Source: Zygnema cylindricum (taxonomy: Eukaryota > Streptophyta > Zygnematophyceae > Zygnematales > Zygnemataceae). Taken from it: DNA of 64,000 nt. Both the position numbers and the translations under genes were made by a program. Under the pieces are notes generated by a model. It was not told the origin of the DNA. It saw only the letters and a program-made list of their open reading frames with translations, and searched no databases. The DNA lies in the NCBI GenBank assembly GCA_037447655.1, contig JBBHKE010001197.1, forward strand, positions 171,501 to 235,500, written 5' to 3'. Shown here piece by piece: positions 22,912-35,376 of the stretch. Each line of letters begins with the position of its first letter. The first letter of the stretch is position 1.

Positions 22912-23924
22912 ATTTAAAGGTTTCCAGAAAGGCAACCAAAGGTTTACTAGGTTTGTATGGAGATAGAAATTACAAAGTCAAAGTAGGTCTAACGCATTTT
23001 AAAAACTTTTGAATTTTGTTTCATGCGCATATTCTTTATTTTTTGGGCGTTTCATGCGTGCTTTTTATGCGCATGACAAAATTTATGATTCATACCCTCT
23101 CGTGGCCATCAAATTGTCGGCGGGTGGACCGTGAGGTTGTCAACGTCTACAATCTGTGTTGTCGGACGTTATTTTTTGGAACTGCTTGTGTGACGTCGCA
23201 TGTCTTACCGTGACATTGTAGACGTACCGCCTTCCAGCCTGTACCGTTTCACGGTTGAAGAAGTTGCGCTTTGCCTTTGCGTCTCCTGTCCGGTCGACGT
23301 GAAATGGCATCGGAATTTCGAGACCCCTGCAAAAAAAAAATCCGTACTGGACGAAAACGGACAAAACCAAACAAATTGTGTAATTTTCTTTGTTGTATTA
23401 AATGCAAACGGACAAAACATAGCGACTTCCGTACTTTCCTTTGTCTTTGAAAATCGTGTGAAATACTTCAAAAATTACGGCACGTGTGAATATGTGTTCC
23501 TATTTGTTTATACAAAATCCCTAGTATTAAAACACATTGCGCATGTGTTTTAAAGATAAGGTTGAAGCTGACTTTTTTGTCGTCGAAGTGGGTCGAAAAA
23601 CACAAGACGACAAATTCTGTACATCCTAAGTTCGAGGGTGACGCAAATTGTACTCTACAAATTTGCGATTCCTTCGTACGGTTGGAACTTAGGCAGTACG
23701 ACGCTAAAAACGACAGAAAAAAACCGTTACTTATGCACATGGGGACACACCCTAAGGTTTTTTTCGTCACTTAAAACATATTTTCTCCGTACACACTTGT
23801 CGGATTGTATATCTGACGGTTGCGATTGAAAGGTAACATTCTCAGCTTCCGATTGGCGGTCTCAAATTGAAACATCAACAAGTATGTACGGAGAAAAGAT
23901 GTTTTAAATGGCGAAAAAAACATT

Positions 23925-23945
23925 GACGCTAATAACGATTCGCGG
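23925..23945. repeat. isolated terminal repeat of the TIR element family
   Basis: The reverse complement reads CCGCGAATCGTTATTAGCGT, matching the left terminus at 9705-9730 at nearly every base. The matching left end was not found, so this is probably a broken copy. Confidence 0.5.
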
Positions 23946-24014
23946 ACCGAAAGTACAGTAGGTTCGGCATGGACTTTCCAGTGCGGTAGTACGGCCAACC
24001 ATCGCAACAACCCG

Positions 24015-24530
24015 CTCCACCCTTCCTGTGTCTCCTCCCCCTCCCCCTAACCCTCTCTCCCCTTCCCCTCGCCACTTCCCCATCCCCCTTACGCTCCCCC
24101 TTTCTCTCTCCCTTCCACCTCAGTTTTACCCTTTCCACCTCCTCCTCCCCCTCCTCCATCCCGTACAGTCAATACTAAGATTTTCACGTTTCCCCAATTT
24201 TATCTCTTCGCTCTTTTCCCTCCCTCTCTTTCTCTTTGCGTCTCTTTTCCCCTATCTTGCCTTTCGCCTCTCTCGTTCTTGGAATCTCCACTTTACAACC
24301 TCTCCCTCCTCCCTTTCCTCCTTCTCCTCCCTCTCCTCCTTCTCCTCCGTTTTCTCCTTCTCCTCCCTTTCCTCCTTCTCCTCTTTTTCCTGCTTCTCCT
24401 CCCTTCCTCCTTCTCCTCCCTTTCCTCCTTCTCCTCCCTTTCCTCCTTCTCCTCCCTTTCCTCCTTCTCCCTTTTCTTTCTTCTCCCTTCCTTCTCCTCC
24501 CTTTCCTCCTTCTCCTCCCTTTCCTCCTTC
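24015..24530 (+). promoter_or_regulatory. pyrimidine-rich leader/upstream tract of the LRR-RLK
   Basis: It is CT-rich up to the base before the RLK start codon. From about 24300 it is built from CTCCTTCTCCTCCCTTTC-like units, a multiple of three in length, which opens long false reading frames. Its position suggests the 5' untranslated region and core promoter. GA/CT leaders are common in plant genes. No TATA box was placed. Confidence 0.5.
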
Positions 24531-26011
24531 ATGGCGCTTCTTCCCTGTTTCCTTCTTTGTGCGACAATCCTTATTTTCCGTACGACCCTTGCTTCTGCAG
24601 ATTACTTCGATAGTTTTATCGTTGGCGATTCTGAAGCGGAAGCCGTGTGGGAAACTATGTCGTATTTAGGGTTGACAAATAGCCAAAATATAAGCAACCG
24701 TAGTAATCCATGCTGCAAGCCAATGATGATCTGCAATAATCAGAGTGATGGCGCCATCAGACTGAGTTTGATCAATCTCGATAGCTACGGAAAAGTCGGC
24801 AGTTTGCCGCCGTCCTTGGGCAACTTGACCAAGTTGAGGCATTTGAGCTTGAGTTCAAACTTCCTAACAGGAAGTTTTCCAGACAGATGGGGAAATCTCA
24901 AAAACCTAACTAAATTGGACCTGTCTAACAACAACCTAAATGGCACTTTGAATGTAGCGGGGAATTGGACAAATCTATATTCTCTCTCTCTCAACTCTAA
25001 TCATTTTAGCGGAGAAATGGCTAAAATTCCAATAGCTGATATGCCAAAATTACAGTCGTTATTATTGGACAATAACGATTTCACCGGACTTTTTCCAGAT
25101 TGGATTGGTAGTTTATCGGTCCTAAATTATCTTAGCCTCGGTGAAAACCTCAAAATGTCTCCTTCCAATCTGCCATCTACAAGTTCCAGCTGGTCTGATA
25201 CTCTTATAGCTGTCAATTTATCGTCAATGAATCTCATTGGATCTCTTCCCGAGGCTCTAAGTTCCCTTCCACTTTCTTCGATCGACCTCAGTAACAATTC
25301 CTTAGCTAGAAGCCTCCCTGACAATTTCGTCTTAGGCTCGCCAACTAGCACTATTTTACTTAACTCCAACAATTTTACAGGACCGGTACCATCTAGTCTT
25401 GCAAATAAGAACATTTCCCTTCTTGATCTGTCAAATAATTTATTAAGCGGAAATAGTGCAGAGTTCTTCAAAATTATATGTGGTGACAGCTCTACGTGGA
25501 CTCTCACATACCTAAATGTAAGCCAAAACAATTTAACAGGGGAAATCTCTTCAAGTTCCACTGATGGGAATTGTACTAATCTTGCTACTCTCGATATAGG
25601 CCACAACAATCTCAATGGTACCATTTCTAAGTTCACAGCGTTGACAGGCCTAACACATCTAAATTTAGATAATAACAAATTCTCGGGAGAACTGCCCACT
25701 TTAAAAAGTGATAATATTACCACATTCAGTGTGGCAATTAACGTTTTGTCTAGAAATATTTCTACTATGTTGACGTTGCCAAACATAACATACATAAAAC
25801 TCAGTGGCAACAAGTTCAATGGACTTCTTCCCGCTAACACTAGTTGGGCTAAGGTTGAGACAATTGATCTTTCTCGGAATATTTTCATTGGCAAAATTCC
25901 GGTTAACTTCTCAAAAGAGGCGACAAGATTACAATTGCTTGATTTGAGCAATAACAATTTTATTGGCACTATTCCGTCTTATCTGGGGAACTTTGCATTT
26001 CTCCAATCTTT
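24531..26011 (+). CDS. RLK exon 1: signal peptide and most LRRs
   Basis: The ATG at 24531 is chosen because it starts a clear signal peptide (MALLPCFLLCATILIF..) and lies at the end of the CT-rich leader. The open frame upstream is a leader artefact. A Cys pair (CCKPMMIC) caps the N-terminus near residues 60-70. About 17 LRRs of 22-25 residues follow (LDLSNNNLNGT type), with many N-glycosylation sites. The exon ends CAATCTTT before GTAAGT in phase 2. No stop or frameshift is seen in 493 codons. Confidence 0.85.
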
Positions 26012-26198
26012 GTAAGTACAAGTAGTTTCTTTAATTTGGTGTTTTTACAACCACGCAGAGATATGTTATATTTTATTCACAGAGCACCCAAACAAACAAA
26101 GCAAAATTAAGCAATGCTAAGCATTTTGCTGATAATTCTAGGTTTTGAAATAATTTCAAAAACTGATAAAACTTTGCCGTTTTCTACGACAATCCCAG

Positions 26199-28023
26199 GG
26201 ATTTGTCCAACAACCGATTTGATTCTGGAATTCCCGGTACCTTTGGAGATGTGGATTTTGTTTACGATGATTCACTTCGGATATATAGACCTTCAAGTTT
26301 TTCTGCTCTATTATATCTGTGAGCATTACAAGCTCTGTTTTGGTAACGGAATTAATGTTTTTGTCATGACACGCAGTTACAACGTTTTCACCTATGCTTT
26401 TTTTGAAGGAAAATACTTAAAAACCACTCATGTATATAAGGCCATCACAAGTAGGGCTACAAACTTGCGGTGGTAAAGCACCGCTGAGAAGCAGATGCAA
26501 TAGTCGTAAAGCTGTGATTGTTTTGAGATGTGTGTCAAAAGAAGAGTTCAACAGAGAGCAGTATAAGTTGGTTAATTAAGGCGATGTTCTCCAAAAACAC
26601 TAACGTGGTTAGGTGCATCCTCAAACATTTTCTAAGCTATTTTTTTCTTTAGAAAACTCAACAAGTTCATCATTTTTAGGCAGGTGCAGCCCTCTAATCG
26701 TAGATTTGTTGGCCGCTTGTGAAAAAGGAACATGAGCGGATGCAATCTCAATGGCACTATATCAAAGAAGATTGGGAATCTGCGGAGACTTTCTGTTTTG
26801 TAAGTTGCACCTTTGCTTTCTATCACTAAAAACCGCTACTATGTAATTCCAGGTGCCCCACCTGGGGACAGATGCCCAGAAAGGGGGTTCGAATTGACTT
26901 GTTATTTGCCCATCACAAAAAATAGGCAGGAAAACTTTGAGATTAGTTTTTTATTTGGTCTGTTTAATCCCATCTTTGGAGGAATTTGTTATTTGCATTC
27001 TTTGGAGTATCGTACAAGGTATATCGACAAAATAAGAGAAATAGTATTCTAACTTTTTGAAAATGACTTATTATCCCAACGCCTCGACTTCATTTTTCAT
27101 TCTGTAAAAGCAGTTGCGTCCTTTTGTAAGATGTACGACAACATTATATAGGTAATATTGATATATTATATAGGTAATACCATGTAGAAGACTTTTTATC
27201 ATGAATGACCGGAAAAGTTTTTGTGGGGAAAGATTTTGCTTTTTAGAGATTTGTCACATAACCAGCTGAGTGGAAACATAACGGATCTTCACTAAACTAG
27301 CCTCGTTACACTGTAAGTTCTTTAAATGTTGTATTTCCTGCTTGTATTTTGAATATTTTTCCTGTTGTAAGATTTGGTTTTTAACGTCAATTGTTTCAAA
27401 ATAGCTGAGAATCATATTCAGAAGCCAATCCAATCATAAATGTTGATTTATTTTTAAGGCCCTGGAGAAACTCAAACGTCTTCGCCTCTAACAAGCTAAT
27501 AATGAATGTTTTGTAAAATCTCACTTATGCTAACGAGCTTAAAATTCACTAAAATTACAAGCTTGAAGTTACACCATTTTTTTTTAGATATTCTCCAATG
27601 CCTATAAATCCCAATGTTGGTATAATGTGGTGACAGGGACCTGTCCAACAACAAGCTGAGTGGAGAACTGCCTGAGAACCTTGCAGAACTTCCCCTTGAA
27701 GCCTTCTAAATCCAAGAGTGGCACATTTGCAGACAAAAATTTCCTACGAAGTCGACTTGCTGGAGTAGCATAAAATGTTCATGATAATTCCATCAAAAAT
27801 ATGCGAGATTCGTTTCCTTGGCGTCAAGCTTAATACGAAGGTGTAAAGCTTTTTTTGCCATTATTCCTAGAGTTAGTTTTTTTTTATTTAATAAACTTTT
27901 GACGGATCTTTGGTTGTTCACTCTGGGCAGAAATTTGAGCATGAACAACTTAACCGGATATGTGCCTGATTTGTTTTTTACATTCAACCTTACGTACAAC
28001 CTGACCGACTGCTCTATATATAG
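26199..28023 (+). pseudogene. RLK exons 2-6: C-terminal LRRs, with two lesions
   Basis: Exon 2 (26199-26318) opens DLSNNRFDSGIPGTF. Exon 3 (26728-26799) is exactly 72 bases, one LRR (NMSGCNLNGTIS..), with GTAAGT after it. Exon 4 (27247-27312) is 66 bases and carries in-frame TAA at 27293-27295. Exon 5 (27637-27705) is an LRR (DLSNNKLSGELPENL) followed by CTAAAT where GTAAAT is expected; reading on gives a stop at 27707. Exon 6 (27931-28023) closes the domain (NLSMNNLTGYVPDLF..TDCSIY). All junctions are phase 2, which supports the model. Exon 4 is also 6 bases short of the family unit. Confidence 0.75.
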
Positions 28024-28217
28024 GTAGGATGCCCTGTTCCCGATTTCTTATGACTAGAGCTAGATGTTGCTAGTTCAAAAAAGAGGTCCAAATTTCAAAT
28101 TCTTTCATTTTCCATTCAGCATATTGGAGCTAGTATTAACCAGGACAACTACTACGTCTTGTTATTAATCACAAAAGAAATCTCAATGATAGCAATAGCA
28201 ATGACATGATGGTAACT

Positions 28218-29264
28218 TGAAACTCTGAGACCTCCATAAGTCCTCAGAGTGGACAGCTTCCAAGAAGCCTCTAGGATAATCCTGACCCCTTTGTGTTTCA
28301 GCAAAAATAACTACCACCTTGGCAAACAAAAACCCTGATTACCTGCACCTTTATGAAGGCAAGACTCCCCTGAGTCGATAGCAAAAAGAATCTCTGAATT
28401 TGCTCCCCTGAGCAGTAAGTTATGCAGGGTCAAAGTTGACCTTTTGTACAGAAGCTCTCTGGGAGAGAGGGTCCTATCTTCTAATTTTTCTAAGTCCTAT
28501 CTCTCTCACAGACTCTATCTACTGATGTACTGACCAATCAGATTAACGTTCCGTACGCAAAAGTACAGCTGCCGGTGTACTTTATGTACGGACAGTGTAC
28601 GACATGGTCTAAATGTCCACACGTGGAATGTCCGGATTCGCTCTTTTAATCCTTGGAGATGCCGCCCTCCAATGTAGCATCGCCACGTGTCATCCGATGT
28701 GGCAATGTCCAAAAACCGACGAATTCGACTTCCGCGATCTCGGCGCTAATTCCGGCCGTCCGATTAAAATCGTATTTGATCGTGGCCATAATAAATACAT
28801 GCACGGTATTTGTTTCGCTTACGAAACAAATGCGCGGTATTGATTTTTTGTCCGTACCGTAATCCGTACTTTATATATTACCGGATCTATGTATCCTGTA
28901 ATCTATTATAGTTAAATGAATAATCGTACGTATACATGTTTAAATAATTATCGTACTATATGCTAAGTAACAGTACTTCTAGATTTAACGGCTAAGGCTA
29001 CCGGCTATCTACTATCTGTCGGCCGGCAGATACCAGGATCAAATCCTACCGCCGACACATACCTTTTAGTAATTAATCCCTAGACTAATATAAATTTCCC
29101 GTAAACCTGAGGATAGCCTAGGTAGCCATGGCTCTAGCTTCCTCACCAATTTCTCAGTGACTGCGACAAGTTTGAGAGTTGGAGAGAGAAGTTAGAGGTA
29201 GACTGCCTCGGCTTCTTTGTTTCTATTCAGACCTAGAAAATACTTAAAACCATTAATTTCTACA
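28218..29264 (-). repeat. 3' LTR of copia H2
   Basis: On the element strand it starts TGTAGAAATTAATGG (29264) and ends AGTTTCA (28218). It includes the tRNA-like block (28988-29066), a 10-base palindrome (28808-28831) and G-box CGCCACGTGTCA (28681-28692). Confidence 0.9.
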
Positions 29265-29274
29265 CTCCCCTTAT
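29265..29274 (-). other. polypurine tract of H2
   Basis: The minus strand reads ATAAGGGGAG just before the 3' LTR. Confidence 0.8.
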
Positions 29275-29278
29275 TTTC

Positions 29279-32200
29279 TTATTCAATCTTTAATTTGAGA
29301 CCACACTTCTCCCTGCAGAAAATTAGCTTTCGGGAAGGCATAGGTTTGGTCATCATATCTGCTACCATCTCACTATCTGGTCTGTACTCTAAACTGATTA
29401 TTTTGTTTTCTACTTTCTCTCTAACAAAGCTGAGTCTGATGTCCATGTGATTGGCTTTAAAATGATGTTTAGGATTGGCAGAAATAGCGATTGCTGCCTG
29501 ATTATCACAAAATATTTTCTGCACACCACTCTTAAGGTGACCAAGCTCACCAAGCAAAGACTTGACCCACATCAATTCTTTTACAGCAGAGCAAGAGGCC
29601 ATATACTCAGCCTCCATGGTGGACTGAGCAATAACCTTTTGCTGTTTGCTACTCCAACAGCAAGCCCCATCACCCACATATAATACATATCCAGAAGTGC
29701 ATCTCCTCATCGGAGCATCACCATAACTGGCATCACTCGTAGTAGTGATGTCAGTATTCTCCTCACCCAAATGCAACCATAGATCCCTAGTTCCTTCCAA
29801 ATATCTAAGGACTCTCTTAGCTGCCTCCCAATCCTTCTTAGTGGGAGCATTTAGACTTCTACTCAGCACTCCTACAGCTGCAGCTAAATCTGGCCGGGTA
29901 CAATTCATAAAATAGATTAGACTTCCCACTACTTGCCTGTAAGGAATAGTCTGCATGAACTTCTGTTCATCAAGAGATAATTCCTCGTCTAAGACAATGA
30001 CTCCTTCTTCCTCACTCCCCTCACTTCCCTTCTTCAACTCCATAGGAGTTGTGCAACTATTAGCTTTATCCATTTGAAATTTTTCAAGCATGTTCCCTAT
30101 TGCTTCCTTTTGAGTCAGTCATATAATTTTCCTTTTTCGGTAACTTTCTACTTGAATTCCCAAAATATATATTGCTTCTCCCATATCCTTCATTTCAAAT
30201 CTCCCTTTAAGATCAGTTTTCAGTTTGTTAATTTTTTCCATTGATTTACTTAAAACAAGCAAATCATCAACATAAATTGCAATAAATATAAAACTTTCCT
30301 CATCTTCGAAAACATAGATTGAGTGATCTGAGCTGATTTGAATATATCCCAGACCGGTAAGAAACTCATCAAGCTTCTTATTCCATTGTCGAGGTGCCTG
30401 TTTCAAACCATAAAGAGATTTAATCAGCCGCCATACCTTACTCTCCTCTCCTTCCTCCACAAAACCTTTGGGTTGTCGCATGAAGATCTCCTCTTCCAAT
30501 TCTCCATGCAAAAAGGCTGTCTTGATGTCCATCTGATGCACTTCCATGTCTTCCGCTGCTGCTAAACTGAGAAGTACGCGGACGGTGGGAAATCTGACCA
30601 CCGGGGCAAAGGTTTCCTCGTAGTCAATTCCTTCCTTTTGTGTAAATCCCTTTGCCACTAATCTGGCCTTGTAGCGCTCGATTGTGTTATCTTGGTTCAG
30701 TTTTAGTTTGAAAACCCACTTACAACCGATTGGTTTTCGGTTAGGTGGACAGTCCACCAGCTCCCAAGTATCGGCTGCCATAATTGAAGCCATCTCCTCA
30801 TTGATGGCTGTCTTCCACCGGTTTCTTTCTGGACAAGTCATCGCCTCTCTATAAGTTTGAGGTTCATCTTGATGAGATAGTTTAGTTACCTTGTTATTAA
30901 CCTATTTTTCTTGCAGTCTTTTGCTACTTCTCCTCCCCCTTTCAAAATCTGAGGCTGGAATAGATGGTTCTCGTGGATTCTTTCGAACAAACTCGACTTC
31001 TCCCCTATCCCTTGATTCCGAATCAATTTCCACCACGTCTTCCGCTTCGAGTAGAGTTATCACTGGAGTTTCCACAGGCGAGTCCTTTTCGGTCTGATTT
31101 GTACCTGCAAAAATGTCATCTTCTCTAAAACCTGGATAGTTAGGAAGCTCAAAGTCATCGGAATTTTCTAACTCAAATCTGATTTTTACTGACTACGTAT
31201 ATTTGAAGGGATCCACAGACTTTCCTTCATCCATAACTACTAGATGCTTTACTAAGATTATATCTTCCCTTTTTAGATCATAAACTATAAATCCTTTAAC
31301 ATCTTCATCATATCCTAATAAGTATCCCGGTATTCCTTTAGGATCTAGCTTCAATTGGACCGATCAGTATCTAGACTGAACACTTGACTGCCGAAAACCT
31401 TTAAGTGAGATATGTCTGGTTTCCGGCCTGTCCATCTCTCATAAGGTGTTTGATCTTTTATAGCTGAAGTAAGAACTTCATTTTTGAGGTAATTAGCACA
31501 GTTCATTGCTTCTACCCAAAACCTTTTTCCTATCTTTTTATCCGACAACATAGTTCTAGCACTATCACTTAGTATTCTATTTAACCTTTCAGCTACCCCA
31601 TTCTGTTCCGGATTTTATGGAACTGTCTTTTGGTGTTGGACCCCATCTTCCCTCAGAAAATCCTCAAACATGTTAGAAGTATACTCTCCACCATTGTCAC
31701 TCCTTACTCTCTTGATTGGATTTTCATGGAGTTTTTCGCTCCATGCTTTATATTGACTAAAACATTCCTGAGCTTCTGACTTGTTTTTCAAAAAATACAC
31801 CCGGGAATACCGAGACCAATCATCAGTTATAGTCATCATAAATCTCTTCCTCCCCGGTGAGGGCACTCTAGCCGGTCCCCAAACATATGTGTGTACTAGA
31901 TCTAGATTTTTTTCTCCCTTATAGGTGGCTGTTTTAGAAAAGGGTAATCTGTGTGATTTACCTTGAGCACATCCACTACAATCACTAATATCATCATTCT
32001 CACTGAACTGAATCCCTTCCACCACTCCCATCTTTTTCATCTCTCTTAACTTATCTAGATTCACATGCCCAAGCCTCTTATGCCACATCATAATATCATG
32101 AACACCAGTATAATAAAATTTCTTCTTTTCATTACTTAAGATCAGCCTAAACATCCCATGTCTACCTTTCTCAGCAATGAAATAGACATCCTCCTCAAAA

Positions 32201-32484
32201 CTAGCAGTAAAGACTCCTTCCCTAATGCTAGTGAAAAAACCCTTATCATCTTATAGAGATGTAGAGATAAGATTTTTGTTCAGCTCTGGAATAAACAATA
32301 CATCGGAGAATGTTAATATGGATGTCTTTCATTCTACTAACACTTTCAAATCTACTGATCCCACAAGAGTAGTGGTGACTATCCTCCCATCTCCGTACTC
32401 TATCCCTACGTTGGTAATCTTTTTTATCTTAGTGAACAGGTGTCTATCCTTACACATGTGTATGGAGGCACCTGAATCTACAAT
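29279..32484 (-). pseudogene. copia H2 pol: protease, integrase, RT and RNase H
   Basis: Protease motif IVDSGASIHMC lies just below 32484. Pre-integrase HKRLGHV and the zinc-binding CSGCAQGKSH lie at about 31960-32080. Integrase follows (VRSDNGGEYT near 31700; EQNGVAE near 31600; ERWTGRKPDISHLKVFGSQ to 31390). RT is at 30119-30841 with catalytic YVDD near 30270, and RNase H runs to about 29279. Breaks are point stops: TAA near 31616, TGA near 31352 and TGA at about 30116. RT and RNase H look otherwise intact. The breaks make the copy non-autonomous. Confidence 0.85.
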
Positions 32485-33610
32485 CTAGCGTGCTTCACCT
32501 TTCAATCCACCGTAAGCACATTTCTGCATTCGTGGAATTTCGACCTCATTTTTCGCCTCCAACTCCTCAATCAAAAGGAGCTCATCGTCCTCGTCCTCGG
32601 ATTCCGCCTCAAGTACCTCTGTGACAAGGGCCTTTTTCTTTCCTCTCAGGGTACCACCGATCTGCCCCTCCTTTAACCGAAGCTCGGTTAGCTTAGTGCA
32701 CTCTGCCATATAGTGCCCCGGTTTCTTACAAAAATGACATAAACCTTTGGGAGCCCTAGGTTCGAACGCGTCGGCCTGTTTTTTCTGCTCCCTACCCCAA
32801 TAGTTTTCGACCGGTTTTCAGGAATCCTTGTTCCTCCAATCAGTCGCTATTGCCAAGGCTTGGCCACTCTTTCCTCCCCTTCGGATCTCAATTATATTCT
32901 CTCAAACGAGAATCATCCTTACCACTGAGTTCCATATCCACCTTGAGTCCGGCAAGTCTTGCACACGGTTGACTATGTCTCGAACTCATTAGGTAACTTC
33001 ATCAGTAAACAGTTAACCTTTTCTTTTTCACTAAAATCTTTTCCCGCACTGTGTAGCTCCATGAAGAGTGTAGCAAGCTCATTGCAAAAATCCAACATAT
33101 TTCCCCTTTGTATACATACTCCTTAACTTTATGATCAGCCAACTGTTGTTGCTGAATCGTACCACTTCGGTACATCTCTATGAGAGCCATCCAAAGATCG
33201 GATGCCCTTTCTACCTGCAAATGAGGACATGCAAGTCCTTGAGTGAGATGGCGTAGGATGAAGTGCTTTGCCGCCCTATTGTTCAAGTCCCACGTTTCAG
33301 TATCATTCTCCTCGTTCCTCGGAATAGGTGACATCAATGTCGAACCAGTTGCTATTGGTGTGGTCGTCGCCTTCTCCTTTCCTTTGTCCACCACCTCTCC
33401 TTCTTTTGTTTCCTCTGTTGAAGGTGGATCCTCTTTCTTGGTGAATCTGGTTCCTCTTAACCCTGGAGGAATTCCAAGACTTGATGGACGCCCCAACCGT
33501 CCACTCACTATCCCCCAAAACCTTTTTTCGCATAGAGCTCCTATCATCATACTTTCCCAATATATGAAGCCAGTTCCATTAAAGATTGGTACCCTAGAGG
33601 GTGGGCCCAT
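32485..33610 (-). pseudogene. copia H2 gag
   Basis: The start ATG (minus strand, 33610-33608) lies inside the primer site and opens MGPPSRVPIFNG. An in-frame upstream ATG in the LTR would add nine residues. Gag core (AAKHFILRHLTQGLA, 33230-33290) and an intact zinc knuckle CHFCKKPGHYMAEC (near 32700-32740) are followed by an acidic segment (ESEDEDDELLL). A frameshift lies near 33000-33060. The frame closes with TAG at 32485-32487, directly before the protease. Confidence 0.8.
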
Positions 33611-33614
33611 AACC
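33603..33614 (-). other. half-tRNA primer-binding site of H2, overlapping the gag start
   Basis: The element strand reads GGTTATGGGCCC right next to the 5' LTR. Its ATG is the gag start. It complements the anticodon arm of initiator tRNA-Met. Confidence 0.85.
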
Positions 33615-34661
33615 TGAAACTCTGAGACCTCCATAAGTCCTCAGAGTGGACAGCTTCCAAGAAGCCTCTAGGATAATCCTGACCCCTTTGTGTTTCAGCA
33701 AAAATAACTACCACCTTGGCAAACAAAAACCCTGATTACCTGCACCCCTATGAAGGCAAGACTCCCCTGAGTTGATAGCAAAAAGAATCTCTGAATTTGC
33801 TCCCCTGAGCAGTAAGTTATGCAGGGTCAAAGTTGACCTTTTGTAGAGAAGCTCTCTGGGAGAGAGGGTCCTATCTTCTAATTTTTCTAAGTCCTATCTC
33901 TCTCACAGACTCTATCTACTGATGTACTGACCAATCAGATTAACGTTCCGTACGCAAAAGTACAGCTACCGGTGTACTTTATGTACGGACAGTGTACGAC
34001 ATGGTCTAAATGTCCACACGTGGAATGTCCGGATTCGCTCTTTTAATCCTTGGAGATGCCGCCCTCCAATGTAGCATCGCCACGTGTCATCCGATGTGGC
34101 AATGTCCAAAAACCGACGAATTCGACTTCCGCGATCTCGGCGCTAATTCCGACCGTCCGATTAAAATCGCATTTGATCGTGGCCGTAATAAATACATGCA
34201 CGGTATTTGTTTTGCTTACGAAACAAATGCGCGGTATTGATTTTCTGTCCGTACCGTAATCCGTACTTTATATATTACCGGATCTATGTATCCCGTAATC
34301 TATTATAGTTAAATGAATAATCGTACGTATACATGTTTAAATAATTATCGTACTATATGCTAAGTAACAGTACTTCTAGATTTAACAGCTAAGGCTACCG
34401 GCTATCTACTATCTGTCGGCCGGCAGATACCAGGATCAAATCCTACCGCCGACACATACCTTTTAGTAATTAATCCCTAGACTAATATAAATTTCCCGTA
34501 AACTTGAGGATAGCCTAGGTAGCCATGGCTCTAGCTTCCTCTCCAATTTCTCAGTGACTGCGACAAGTTTGAGAGTTGGAGAGAGAAGTTAGAGGTAGAC
34601 TGCCTCGGCTTCTTTGTTTCTATTCAGACCTAGAAAATACTTAAAACCATTAATTTCTACA
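33615..34661 (-). repeat. 5' LTR of copia H2
   Basis: Same length as the 3' LTR and about 98-99% identical by eye. Differences include changes inside one palindrome arm (34206-34229). Confidence 0.9.
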
Positions 34662-34707
34662 ACAATATCAAATGCTAATATAAGGTTTCGGCCGTTGTGA
34701 GGTGCAG

Positions 34708-35081
34708 TTATATTCCTGGAAACAATCTCTTTGCGAGTTGCGTAGAAGGTGAGACACTGGAATATTTTCCATGTCACGATATGACTAAAATTTAGATAAA
34801 TTTAAATTTTCCCTATGTTTTTTAATTTATGAGAATGCTAACGAAGTATAATTACAGTGGAAATAAATTGGGGTAAACGTCTGTCTCAGAAACATTTTAA
34901 CCCAAGAAGTTTATATCAAAACTGCCCTGTGATTAGCACTTTTAGGTCACACAATGGCATCATTAATATAGTTTTCCTTTTTATTCTATTTTGGTAGGTG
35001 GTCTTAAGTTTGGTGGCGTTGATGATTACGGGTTATGTAACGAGTTAAACTTCTATATGCTAAAACAATATATATATATAG

Positions 35082-35113
<32 letters not shown>

Positions 35114-35175
35114 ATATATATATGCATACGTATATATATATGTATATATATATCTATATATATGTATATATATGC

Positions 35176-35222
<47 letters not shown>

Positions 35223-35292
35223 TATATGCATACATATATATATACATATATATATACATATATATGCATATATACATACATATATATACATT

Positions 35293-35376
<84 letters not shown>

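Larger units (their letters stand above)
22028..24014. other. unassigned DNA upstream of the RLK, with small tandem duplications
   Basis: No gene is recognised. TATGTCCTTG-type units repeat near 22208-22243. A 20-base unit is repeated at 22661-22680 and 22687-22706. A 21-base unit is repeated head to tail at 22870-22911. Several open frames of 60-117 codons on both strands show no known similarity. A transposon terminus lies at 23925-23945. Confidence 0.6.
28218..34661 (-). mobile_element. copia H2, young full-length antisense insertion in an RLK intron
   Basis: Both LTRs are 1,047 bases and differ at roughly 15 positions by eye, so this is a recent copy. A half-tRNA primer site and a polypurine tract adjoin the LTRs correctly. 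The flanking pentamers (TAACT left, ACAAT right) do not match, so no target duplication is visible. Internal coding is nearly complete but broken by several stops. It lies antisense to the RLK, between exons 6 and 7. Confidence 0.9.

Noticed and set aside
24028-24530. Upstream extension of the RLK frame beyond ATG 24531
   Set aside because: The extension is CT-rich low complexity and would bury the signal peptide.
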